Source: Tidjanibacter sp. (GTDB taxonomy: Bacteria; Bacteroidota; Bacteroidia; Bacteroidales; Rikenellaceae). From it: DNA of 25,404 nt. The number at the start of each line of letters is the position of its first letter. Position 1 is the first letter of the stretch. Below are positions 1-6,129 of the stretch, one piece after another. Both the position numbers and the translations under genes were made by a program. Below the pieces are notes generated by a model. The model was not told the DNA's origin, searched no databases, and was given only the letters and a program-made list of their open reading frames with translations. The stretch spans positions 1-25,404 of the forward strand of contig JAFNVE010000160.1 of NCBI GenBank assembly GCA_017379955.1. Reading direction: 5' to 3'.

Positions 1-14
1 GAGCATAGGGACAA

Positions 15-77
15 TCCTTAAACTCCTTAAACTCCCATTATTCCCACAACTCCCATAATTCCTATAATTCCTATTCG
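15..77. repeat. 9-bp-period imperfect tandem array (copy 1)
   Basis: Seven consecutive 9-bp units run from 15 to 77 with no break in phase: TCCTTAAAC twice, then TCCCATTAT, TCCCACAAC, TCCCATAAT, TCCTATAAT and TCCTATTCG. The unit and period match the second array at 20092-20172. The minus strand is G-rich, with GGG runs opposite 34-36, 43-45 and 52-54. The array begins 10 bp beyond the hairpin at 87-123, on the far side from the minus-strand HAD gene. No coding function is seen. Confidence 0.85.
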
Positions 78-86
78 CCTTATCAA

Positions 87-123
87 AAAACCCGAGCGCA
101 ATTCGATATTGCGCTCGGGTTTT
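87..123 (-). terminator. Rho-independent terminator-like hairpin
   Basis: Arms 87-102 and 108-123 are perfectly complementary (core CCCGAGCGCAAT) around a 5-nt loop. Read on the minus strand the stem is followed by a run of six T, as expected for an intrinsic terminator of transcription coming from the HAD gene. The hairpin lies about 70 bp beyond that gene's stop codon and behind a first terminator, so it is a second, back-up element or part of a dispersed repeat. Confidence 0.75.
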
Positions 124-138
124 ATCCAATTTTGAATC
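105..138 (-). repeat. 33-bp dispersed repeat, left copy
   Basis: Read on the minus strand, 138 down to 105 matches the plus strand at 25369-25401 with one substitution and one single-base gap. The match includes the hairpin 5' arm (CCCGAGCGCAAT) and the non-stem flank CAAAATTGGATAAA, so it is more than two similar terminators. In both places it lies downstream of a gene and points in that gene's direction. Confidence 0.8.
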
Positions 139-157
139 TTGAATTTTGAATTTTGCA
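130..157. repeat. Heptamer tandem repeat (TTTTGAA)x4
   Basis: Four 7-bp units are visible: TTTTGAA (130), TCTTGAA (137), TTTTGAA (144) and TTTTGCA (151). The minus strand reads as TTCAAAA-type heptamers. Heptamer repeats of this kind are known from cyanobacterial intergenic DNA (STRR sequences). The tract bridges the two hairpins of the left-end module. Confidence 0.7.
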
Positions 158-160
158 TTA

Positions 161-192
161 AAAAAATAGAGGTCTTTCAACCTCTATTTTTT
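161..192. terminator. Bidirectional intrinsic terminator after the HAD gene
   Basis: A perfect 13-bp stem (161-173 with 180-192, AAAAAATAGAGGT) closes a 6-nt loop. The A/T-rich ends supply U-tracts in both directions. It abuts the stop codon of the minus-strand HAD gene (193-195), so it is the primary terminator of the porX-tsaE-HAD transcript. Confidence 0.85.
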
Positions 193-780
193 CTACTCCG
201 TCGCCAGGCGGTAGATCTCCTCGGGGGTGGTGTCGGGGTTGGCGAAGTGGATGGTGTTGATACCCAGCTCCTCGGCGGCGAGTAGGTTTGTCTTCTTATC
301 GTCGGTGAAGAGGGTCTCGGCGGGGTTGAGGTCGTATTTCTCCAAGAGGCGTTCATAGATTGCGCGCTCGGGTTTGAGCAGGTGTTCGTGGCTCGAAATC
401 ACTGCGCCGTCGAAATATTTGGCTACGGGGAACTTCTCAATCTCCGCCCAATACTCCTTCGGCATATTCGAGAGAATATAGCAACGGCAACCAGCCTCCT
501 TCAATCTGCGCACCAGGTCGCAGGTCTCGGGTACTTCGCTCAGCAACTCCAATACCTTGTCGATAAGTCCGTTAGCCTCCTCGATGCTTACATTGGCATC
601 TGCCGCGAGTGCCTCAGCAACCTCCTGTTTGGTGCGGGTGCCACGGTCGAAGTCGTGCCAATAGTCGGGGAATTTATCCTGACGGAAGAAGGAGAAGTGG
701 TCGCCCACAATCTCGTCAAATCTATTAAAGTCGCGGCCCAAAACGACACCGCCCAAATCAAATACTATATTTTTATACAT
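193..780 (-). CDS. HAD family phosphatase (YihX-like)
   Basis: This is a 195-residue cytosolic hydrolase of the haloacid dehalogenase superfamily, subfamily IA. All four motifs are visible: the nucleophile D8 in FDLGG, S104 in YILSN, K136 in LLKPE, and the metal-binding D160-D161 in LFTDD. A helical cap of roughly 75 residues follows motif I. The usual second Asp of motif I (DxD) is Gly here, as in YihX-type sugar-phosphate phosphatases; the actual substrate cannot be read from the sequence. The frame extends to a TTG at 828, but the ATG at 780 puts motif I at residue 8, the normal place, so it is preferred. It is the last gene of a tight operon, its start 41 bp after the tsaE stop, and is followed directly by a terminator. 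Confidence 0.85.
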   Translation of the reverse strand: MYKNIVFDLGGVVLGRDFNRFDEIVGDHFSFFRQDKFPDYWHDFDRGTRTKQEVAEALAADANVSIEEANGLIDKVLELLSEVPETCDLVRRLKEAGCRCYILSNMPKEYWAEIEKFPVAKYFDGAVISSHEHLLKPERAIYERLLEKYDLNPAETLFTDDKKTNLLAAEELGINTIHFANPDTTPEEIYRLATE

Positions 781-820
781 TTTCGGTTGTAATGCTAATG
801 GGGTTGGTAAGGTATTAAGA

Positions 821-1234
821 TTACTCAATCGTTATCGCTCTATGGGTTGGCGAGAGTACCTCCAGGCGTACGGTCATCGCATCGTCGGGAATCAACTCCT
901 CCACCTTTTCGGGCCACTCCACAAGGCACAACCCCGAGCCGTAGAAATACTCCTCGTAGCCCATATCATAGGCCTCCTCGATGCGGTCAATACGGTAGAA
1001 ATCAAAGTGATAGAGGTCGTCGCCCGCGGCTGTAAGGTAGTTGTTGACAAGTGCAAATGTAGGGCTGGTTACATCGTCCTCCACGCCCAATACCTCGCAC
1101 AGTGCGCTGATAAGGGTTGTCTTGCCGGCCCCCATCTCGCCACGGAATACTATTACATTGCGGCCATCAAGGCTCTCCAAAATCATCTCGGCTATCTCTG
1201 TCAGGTCGCCGAGGGAATACTCTTTTCTCTTCAT
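821..1234 (-). CDS. tsaE: tRNA threonylcarbamoyladenosine biosynthesis ATPase TsaE
   Basis: TsaE is the ATPase that works with TsaB and TsaD to make t6A37 on ANN-decoding tRNAs. The 137-residue protein has the family length. It shows a Walker A loop GEMGAGKT at 32-39, a TSPTF switch-like motif near residue 58, and the FDFYRI motif typical of TsaE. It starts at ATG 1234, 11 bp after the porX stop, which implies co-transcription with porX and the HAD gene. The link with porX is positional; nothing in the protein suggests a secretion role. Confidence 0.95.
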   Translation of the reverse strand: MKRKEYSLGDLTEIAEMILESLDGRNVIVFRGEMGAGKTTLISALCEVLGVEDDVTSPTFALVNNYLTAAGDDLYHFDFYRIDRIEEAYDMGYEEYFYGSGLCLVEWPEKVEELIPDDAMTVRLEVLSPTHRAITIE

Positions 1235-1245
1235 CTGTATAGGGG

Positions 1246-2802
1246 TTACTGCTTGGGTGTCAATACAATATAGGGTACAATCATCTCCTCCATTGAGATA
1301 CCGCCGTGCTGGAAGGTATCCTTATAATAGCGGATATATTGATTAGCGTTGTTCGGATAGGTAAAGAAGTCGCGACCGAGTGCAAATATATAACTCGACG
1401 TCAGATTGCTCTGGGGGAGTTGAGCCTCGGCGGGGCGGTTAATCTCGAATACCTCCTTGGGGTTGTAGTTGAGGTTGCGGCCCGTCTTATAACGCAGGTT
1501 GGGTGAGGTCTCGCGGTCGCCCTGCACCTTGATAGGGTTCTCTACTCTCACTGTGCCGTGGTCGGAGGTGATAATCACCGTGTGACCTCTCTCGGCGAGC
1601 ATACGCAGCAGGGTGAAGAGGTCGGAGTGCTCAAACCACGAGCGGGTGAGGGAGCGGAAGGCAGCCTCGTCGCCGGTGAGCTCGCGCATAATCTCGTTCT
1701 CCGTACGGGCGTGCGAGAGGATGTCGAGGAAATTGTATACAATAACCGAGAAATCAGCGTCATAGACGCGGGCGATATTGTCGATAAGTTTTCGGCCGGC
1801 CTCGGGGCGCACCAACTTGTCGAAGGTGGTCTGCCAGCCATAGCCCGCACTCTTAATCTGTCGGCGGAGGAACTCCTCCTCGTACATATTCTTGCCACCC
1901 TCCTCGTTGTCGTTGAGCCAGCGGTCGGGCGTAAGTTTGTCAATGGCAAGTGGCATAAGTCCCGCGAAAATGGCGTTACGCGCATACTGCGTAGCGGTGG
2001 GCAGGATACTGCAATAGAAATCCTCCTGGGCTACATCGTAGTGGCCCGCAACAAGCGAGGCGATAGCCCTCCATTGGTCGTAACGGAAGTTGTCGATAAG
2101 CAACAGTGTCGTCTTGCGGTTACGCTCCACGGTGGGGAAGATGCGGCTGCGCATCAGTGTATGCGACATTGTGGGAGTATCCTCGCCACGCGAGTTAATC
2201 CAGGTGAGGTAGTTGCGCTTGACGAACTTGCCGAAAGCCTCGCCCGCCTCCTTTTTCTGGTAGGTGAGCACCTCGCGGATACTCTCGTCGTTCGACTCGG
2301 TGAGTTCAATCTCCCAGCCTGTCAGACGACGATAGATAGCGCACCAATCAGCAAAGGTCTGTGCTCCCGAGAGCGAATTGCTGATGGAGGCAAACTGCGA
2401 GCGATAGTCGGCAGTGGTCTGCTCGGTGATAAGTTGCTGCTGGTGAACGTTTTTCTTGATGGAGAGAAGCACCTGATTGGGGTTTACGGGCTTGATGAGG
2501 TAGTCGGCAATCTTCGAACCTACCGCCTTATCCATAATATTCTCCTCCTCGCTCTTAGTCACCATAATCACGGGCGTAAGGGGACGCACCTCCTTGATAA
2601 GCGGAAGTGTTTCAAGGCCCGTCATACCCGGCATCATCTCGTCGAGGATGATGAGGTCGTAGTGGGTGCTGCGTGCCATCTCAACAGCGTCGAAGCCGTT
2701 GTTGCAACTCTCTACCTCGTAGCCTTTACCTTTTAAAAATAGTATATGGGGTTTGAGGAGTTCAATCTCATCGTCTACCCACAATATCTTAGCCTCTGCC
2801 AT
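1246..2802 (-). CDS. porX: PorX-type response regulator with PglZ/alkaline-phosphatase-fold effector
   Basis: This 518-residue cytosolic regulator has a receiver domain (about 1-120) with acidic pocket D10-D11, phosphoacceptor D54 (LIILDEMMPG), T82 and K104. A helical linker follows, then a PglZ domain of the alkaline phosphatase superfamily (about 225-518). The candidate metal and catalytic set is complete: D237 or D242 (LLIDNFRYD), T271, D360 and H364 (LDILSH), D414-H415 (SDHGT) and H499 (QHGGIS). In Porphyromonas gingivalis PorX acts with the kinase PorY and sigma factor SigP to control type IX secretion, and the effector domain is reported to cleave oligonucleotides. No porY or T9SS gene is in this window. 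It is first in its operon, with a well-matched promoter at 2872-2903. Confidence 0.93.
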   Translation of the reverse strand: MAEAKILWVDDEIELLKPHILFLKGKGYEVESCNNGFDAVEMARSTHYDLIILDEMMPGMTGLETLPLIKEVRPLTPVIMVTKSEEENIMDKAVGSKIADYLIKPVNPNQVLLSIKKNVHQQQLITEQTTADYRSQFASISNSLSGAQTFADWCAIYRRLTGWEIELTESNDESIREVLTYQKKEAGEAFGKFVKRNYLTWINSRGEDTPTMSHTLMRSRIFPTVERNRKTTLLLIDNFRYDQWRAIASLVAGHYDVAQEDFYCSILPTATQYARNAIFAGLMPLAIDKLTPDRWLNDNEEGGKNMYEEEFLRRQIKSAGYGWQTTFDKLVRPEAGRKLIDNIARVYDADFSVIVYNFLDILSHARTENEIMRELTGDEAAFRSLTRSWFEHSDLFTLLRMLAERGHTVIITSDHGTVRVENPIKVQGDRETSPNLRYKTGRNLNYNPKEVFEINRPAEAQLPQSNLTSSYIFALGRDFFTYPNNANQYIRYYKDTFQHGGISMEEMIVPYIVLTPKQ

Positions 2803-2823
2803 TTTTTACATGTTTTGTTTTGC

Positions 2824-2867
2824 CTCTGTCGCTGATTACCTGTCGAAAAGTAAATAGCCCGACAGAG
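2824..2867 (-). promoter_or_regulatory. porX 5' leader inverted repeats (competing hairpins)
   Basis: On the predicted leader RNA (minus strand) the 5' arm CUCUGUCG (2867-2860) can pair with CGACAG at 2845-2840 or with CGACAGAG at 2831-2824. The two pairings exclude each other. The second copy lies about 20 nt before the start codon. Regulatory function is inferred from structure only. Confidence 0.45.
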
Positions 2868-2871
2868 ACAA

Positions 2872-2903
2872 CAAAGTTACTCTATTCTCAATAATAATGC
2901 AAA
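2872..2903 (-). promoter_or_regulatory. Promoter of the porX operon
   Basis: On the minus strand there is a -33-like TTTG (2903-2900), a 20-bp spacer, and a -7 box TAACTTTG (2879-2872). Together these match the Bacteroidota sigma-ABfr consensus TTTG-N19-21-TAnnTTTG. The predicted transcript starts near 2865, giving a leader of about 60 nt before the porX ATG at 2802. Confidence 0.75.
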
Positions 2904-2975
2904 AAGGAGCGTTATTATTGTGTGGTGTGTGGTGCTAAACCCCTGGCACACCGCTCGATGTTACGATTTTTTTAC

Positions 2976-2983
2976 TATATTTG
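2976..2983 (+). promoter_or_regulatory. Probable -7 box for the 3013 outer-membrane gene
   Basis: TATATTTG matches TAnnTTTG and lies 29 bp before the ATG at 3013. No convincing -33 TTTG is seen at the right distance, so only the -7 box is called. Confidence 0.55.
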
Positions 2984-3012
2984 TCTGAACTATTAGCAAA
3001 CAAACGAATATT

Positions 3013-3708
3013 ATGAAGAATTTTGTTGTGCTCTTGTTGGGTGTGCTCGTTGCGTCTGGTGTGTCGGCGCAGAGTAAAGTTAAATTTAACCCTGCCCTCA
3101 GTCAAGACCAAATCGCCATTTCGGCAGGACTCTACCAAGCAATCTCGGGCGACGAGTTAAGCGAAGGTATCAACTATGGCGTCGATTGGCTCCACAACTT
3201 CACTCCGGCCTTTGGTGTGCGTGGCGGTGTGGCATTTGTCGAGAACCTGGCCGACGATATCCACCTTGCCCGTCTGCCGTTGGGGGTGACGTTCCGTGTT
3301 GGCCATTCCGGCTCGCTGGCAGACAGAGTGGCCTACTCGGTGGCCAATTATGTCTTCTCGCGCGACCATAGCCTCAGTTCGGCACTAATCACCCTCCTCC
3401 CAATCGCTGTAGAGTTTACGGCAGGTATCACCCCGGGAGTGTTGATGGGTAGTCGTGAGAGTTCGTCGCTTACGATAACCGGTGGCGACAGTTGGGTGCA
3501 CGGAGTGAGGGTGCGTAACCGCCTATCGCTCACGGCCGATGTGGGTGCTTCGCTCTCGCTGCGCATCAGCAGAGTGGTGCTCCGACTGACACCAATGTAC
3601 CACTACTCGCTGACTGATAATTTCGACCTCTTCTCAGAACACAGCACCGACACTAAGACCGCCCGCAGTTTTTTCTCGGCATCGGGCAGTCTGAGCTGGA
3701 TGTTTTAG
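3013..3708 (+). CDS. Small outer-membrane beta-barrel protein
   Basis: This 231-residue exported protein has an N-terminal signal peptide (MKNFVVLLLGVLVASGVSAQ, cut probably after SAQ). The rest shows alternating hydrophobic and polar residues, as in beta strands, and ends in SLSWMF, a C-terminal aromatic typical of BamA-assembled barrels. The pattern and length suggest an 8-10 stranded outer-membrane barrel, possibly an OmpW/Opa-like fold, but no specific family is recognised. It is transcribed alone, divergent from porX. There is no visible type IX secretion C-terminal domain. Confidence 0.7.
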   Translation: MKNFVVLLLGVLVASGVSAQSKVKFNPALSQDQIAISAGLYQAISGDELSEGINYGVDWLHNFTPAFGVRGGVAFVENLADDIHLARLPLGVTFRVGHSGSLADRVAYSVANYVFSRDHSLSSALITLLPIAVEFTAGITPGVLMGSRESSSLTITGGDSWVHGVRVRNRLSLTADVGASLSLRISRVVLRLTPMYHYSLTDNFDLFSEHSTDTKTARSFFSASGSLSWMF

Positions 3709-3836
3709 AGTAGATATCTAATTGTTTAAAAATGTAGGAGTTTGGGATGGTTTTTGTTAAGAAATCATTTGAGAGAGAGGAAATAGGGTTAAAAGAGTGG
3801 TAAAAACCAAAAAAAATAAAAAAAAATCGTTAACAA

Positions 3837-3869
3837 CTTGTAAATTATTCGGATAAAGATGTATCTTTG
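3837..3869 (+). promoter_or_regulatory. Promoter of the HU gene
   Basis: CTTG at 3837-3840 (-33 like), a 21-bp spacer and TATCTTTG at 3862-3869 (-7) match the Bacteroidota consensus. It is preceded by a long A/T-rich tract (from about 3806), which may act as an UP-like element. The HU start codon follows 46 bp after the -7 box. Confidence 0.7.
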
Positions 3870-3915
3870 CAATCCGCAATTAAGAACATATCAAACACTT
3901 AAAAATTTATAAATT

Positions 3916-4188
3916 ATGACTAAAGCTGATATCGTAAACGAAATCGCCAAGAAGACTGGCGCTGAGAAGGTTCTCGTACAGCAGATTGTTGAGTCTTTTA
4001 TGGATAGCGTAAAGGGCTCGCTCATCAAGGAGGAGAACGTATATTTGAGAGGTTTCGGTAGCTTCATCATCAAGAAGCGTGCTACCAAGGTTGCTCGTAA
4101 CATCTCGAAGAATACCACCATCACCATCCCCGAGCACAACATCCCCGCTTTCAAGCCTGCTAAGAGCTTCGCTGAGAAGGTAAAATAG
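3916..4188 (+). CDS. HU-family nucleoid DNA-binding protein
   Basis: A 90-residue histone-like protein of the HU/IHF family, the standard length. Helices fill residues 3-40, the LRGFGSF turn is at about 45-51, and a basic beta-ribbon arm follows. The tip reads TITIPEHNIPAFKPAK, where the proline that intercalates into DNA lies in NIPAFKP. It binds and bends DNA without strong sequence preference. Codon use is strongly biased to AAG, GCT and ATC, as in highly expressed genes. No ribosome-binding site is seen; an A-rich tract precedes the ATG. A weak hairpin (4211-4218 with 4237-4244) lies in the 98-bp gap before the next small gene, so the two may share a transcript. Confidence 0.92.
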   Translation: MTKADIVNEIAKKTGAEKVLVQQIVESFMDSVKGSLIKEENVYLRGFGSFIIKKRATKVARNISKNTTITIPEHNIPAFKPAKSFAEKVK

Positions 4189-4286
4189 TTGACCTTAGGG
4201 TTTTGTAAAAGGCTGTCGGGCAGAATCTAACCCAAACGACAGTCGATGAAACGAGAAATTGTCTAAAAATTTAAAACTAAGAAACT

Positions 4287-4376
4287 ATGCCAAGTGGTAA
4301 GAAAAGAAAAGGGCATAAGATGGCTACTCACAAACGTAAAAAACGTCTGCGCAAAAACAGACATAAAAAGAAATAA
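4287..4376 (+). CDS. 29-residue highly basic protein, AURKAIP1/COX24 (bS22/mS38-like) family
   Basis: The product begins MPSGKKRKGHKMATHKRKKR and ends RLRKNRHKKK; nearly two thirds of its residues are Lys, Arg or His. This matches the short Bacteroidota proteins annotated as AURKAIP1/COX24-domain, related to mitochondrial mS38 and actinobacterial bS22, which bind 16S rRNA close to the decoding region. Association with the small ribosomal subunit is inferred from family, not shown here. It has an A-rich upstream region (AAACTAAGAAACT) and no Shine-Dalgarno sequence. It sits between HU and rng and ends just before a terminator. Confidence 0.85.
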   Translation: MPSGKKRKGHKMATHKRKKRLRKNRHKKK

Positions 4377-4403
4377 GTAGTCGGTTTTATGTTTCCGCTG
4401 AAT

Positions 4404-4445
4404 AAATAAAGCTAAAGAGTCTTATCCGGCTCTTTGGCTTTATTT
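4404..4445 (+). terminator. Terminator-like hairpin after the small basic protein gene
   Basis: Arms 4404-4419 and 4430-4445 (AAATAAAGCTAAAGAG) pair over 16 bp with one G-T wobble around a 10-nt loop. The A/T-rich outer stem gives a modest U-tract (TTTATTTG). It separates the HU/small-protein unit from rng, perhaps incompletely. Confidence 0.65.
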
Positions 4446-4522
4446 GTTGTCAGAAAGTGGGCAAACACCCGATGGAAGTAGCCCCTTCTGAATAGTTTCC
4501 CAAGCAGAACAAAACCAGAGAG

Positions 4523-6067
4523 ATGAACAGGGAACTTATTATTAACGTATCTTCGAGCGAGACCACTATTGCTCTTGTGGAGGACAAGCAACTTGTCGAA
4601 CTCAACAAGGAGGGCAATAAGGGAGGTTTCGCTGTTGGCGACATCTATCTGGGCAGGGTACGCAAGATTATGCCCGGCCTGAATGCCGCCTTTGTGAATA
4701 TTGGTCACGAGAAGGATGCGTTTGTCCACTATCTAGATTTGGGGCCCCACTTTACGACGCTCCACAGATTGGTGGCACACCTCTCGACCAAGAAGAAATA
4801 CCCGCGTTTCTCCTCCATCAAACTCGACCAGCCCATCGGAAAGGGTGGCAAGATTAACGAGATGATCTCCGCAGGTCAGCCTATACTTGTACAGGTGGCC
4901 AAGGAGGCGATATCGACCAAAGGTCCGCGTTTGACCTCCGATATCTCGCTGGCAGGACGAAATGTGGTTCTCATCCCCTTTACCAACAAGATATCCATTT
5001 CTCAGAAGATTCGCTCCAACGAGGAGCGCAAACGATTGAAGGCAATCGTAGATAAGGTGTTGCCCAAGAACTACGGTGTGATTATCCGCACAGCCGCTAT
5101 GGGTAACAACGATGCCGACATCGAGCAGGACATCCGCTCCCTCATCAAGCGTTGGGAGCAGACCTTGGACGGAATCAAGACCAAGCCCGCGCCTGCATTG
5201 TTGACCAGCGAGATGAGTCGCACCAATACCATCATCCGCGACTCGCTCAATGGCTCGTTCAGCACTATCTGCGTAGACAACAAGGCACTCTACGACGAGA
5301 TTGTAGATTATGTGAGAGTGATTGCTCCCGAGAAGGAGCGCATTGTGAAACTCTATAAGGGCGAGCGACCCATCTTCGACAACTTCGACATCTCGCGACA
5401 GATTAAGTCGTTGTTTGCCAAGTATGTATCGCTCAAACGAGGCTCCTACCTCATCATCGAGCACACGGAGGCTATGCACGTTATCGATGTGAATAGCGGC
5501 AACCGTGCCAAGGTGGCAGACGACCAAGAGTCGACCGCTCTCGATGTTAACCTCTCGGCAGCGGCAGAGATTGCACGCCAACTCAGGTTGAGGGATATGG
5601 GAGGTATTGTGATTGTCGACTTTATCGATATGCACAAGGCTGAGAACAGGCAGAAACTCTATGAGAAGATGCAGCAGCTGATGGCGACTGACAAGGCGAA
5701 GCACACTATCCTGCCCCTGACCAAGTTTGGCCTGATGCAGATTACTCGCCAGCGTGTACGCCCCGAGGCTATCTCCGAGGCGAAGGAGGTTTGCCCAACT
5801 TGTGGAGGCTCGGGCAAGATATCGCCCTCGATACTCTACGACAAGCAGATAGAGAATCAGATTGCCTACTACACCGAGGAGAAGGGTATTCGTTGGGTCA
5901 AGATTGTTGCAAGCCCGATGATTGCCGCATATTTGCGACGAGGATTCTGGAGCATCCGTACGAAGTGGCAGTTTAAGTATGGCTGTCGCATTAAGATTCG
6001 AGAGGATCAGTCGCTCGGAATGCTCGAAACGAAGATTTTGGATAAAAAGGGTAGAACTCTGATGTAA
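4523..6067 (+). CDS. rng: Rne/Rng family ribonuclease (RNase G)
   Basis: This 514-residue single-strand-specific endoribonuclease acts in rRNA 5'-end maturation and mRNA decay. It has an N-terminal S1 domain (about 36-105, starting at GDIYLGRVRK), an RNase H-like and 5'-sensor region, and the catalytic Mg-binding aspartates D322 (HVIDVNSG) and D366 (IVDFIDM). The zinc-link motif CPTCGGSG begins at C424 and includes C427; it joins the dimer in RNase E/G. The length fits RNase G without the degradosome scaffold tail of E. coli RNase E. The ATG at 4523 opens MNRELIINVSS, the typical Bacteroidota start. A clear terminator follows. Confidence 0.94.
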   Translation: MNRELIINVSSSETTIALVEDKQLVELNKEGNKGGFAVGDIYLGRVRKIMPGLNAAFVNIGHEKDAFVHYLDLGPHFTTLHRLVAHLSTKKKYPRFSSIKLDQPIGKGGKINEMISAGQPILVQVAKEAISTKGPRLTSDISLAGRNVVLIPFTNKISISQKIRSNEERKRLKAIVDKVLPKNYGVIIRTAAMGNNDADIEQDIRSLIKRWEQTLDGIKTKPAPALLTSEMSRTNTIIRDSLNGSFSTICVDNKALYDEIVDYVRVIAPEKERIVKLYKGERPIFDNFDISRQIKSLFAKYVSLKRGSYLIIEHTEAMHVIDVNSGNRAKVADDQESTALDVNLSAAAEIARQLRLRDMGGIVIVDFIDMHKAENRQKLYEKMQQLMATDKAKHTILPLTKFGLMQITRQRVRPEAISEAKEVCPTCGGSGKISPSILYDKQIENQIAYYTEEKGIRWVKIVASPMIAAYLRRGFWSIRTKWQFKYGCRIKIREDQSLGMLETKILDKKGRTLM

Positions 6068-6076
6068 AGAAAAATG

Positions 6077-6110
6077 GGCTGATTAAAGTTAGTTTTAGTC
6101 AGCCTTTTTT
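6077..6110 (+). terminator. Intrinsic terminator of rng
   Basis: GGCTGATTAAA (6077-6087) pairs with TTTAGTCAGCC (6094-6104) with one wobble. Six T (6105-6110) follow. It lies 9 bp after the rng stop codon and 20 bp before mfd. Confidence 0.85.
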
Positions 6111-6129
6111 GTAATAAAGCGAGAAAAGT

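Noticed and set aside
781..828. Upstream TTG start for the HAD gene
   Set aside because: It would add 16 residues before motif I and overlap tsaE; the ATG at 780 fits the family.
1558..2736. 392-codon open frame on the plus strand opposite porX
   Set aside because: It mirrors the codon bias of porX on the other strand, its product has no recognisable domain, and porX has a complete active-site set and its own promoter.
4211..4244. Hairpin between HU and the small basic protein gene as a terminator
   Set aside because: The stem has a wobble and an uneven inner loop and no T-run follows, so it is at most a weak processing or pausing site.
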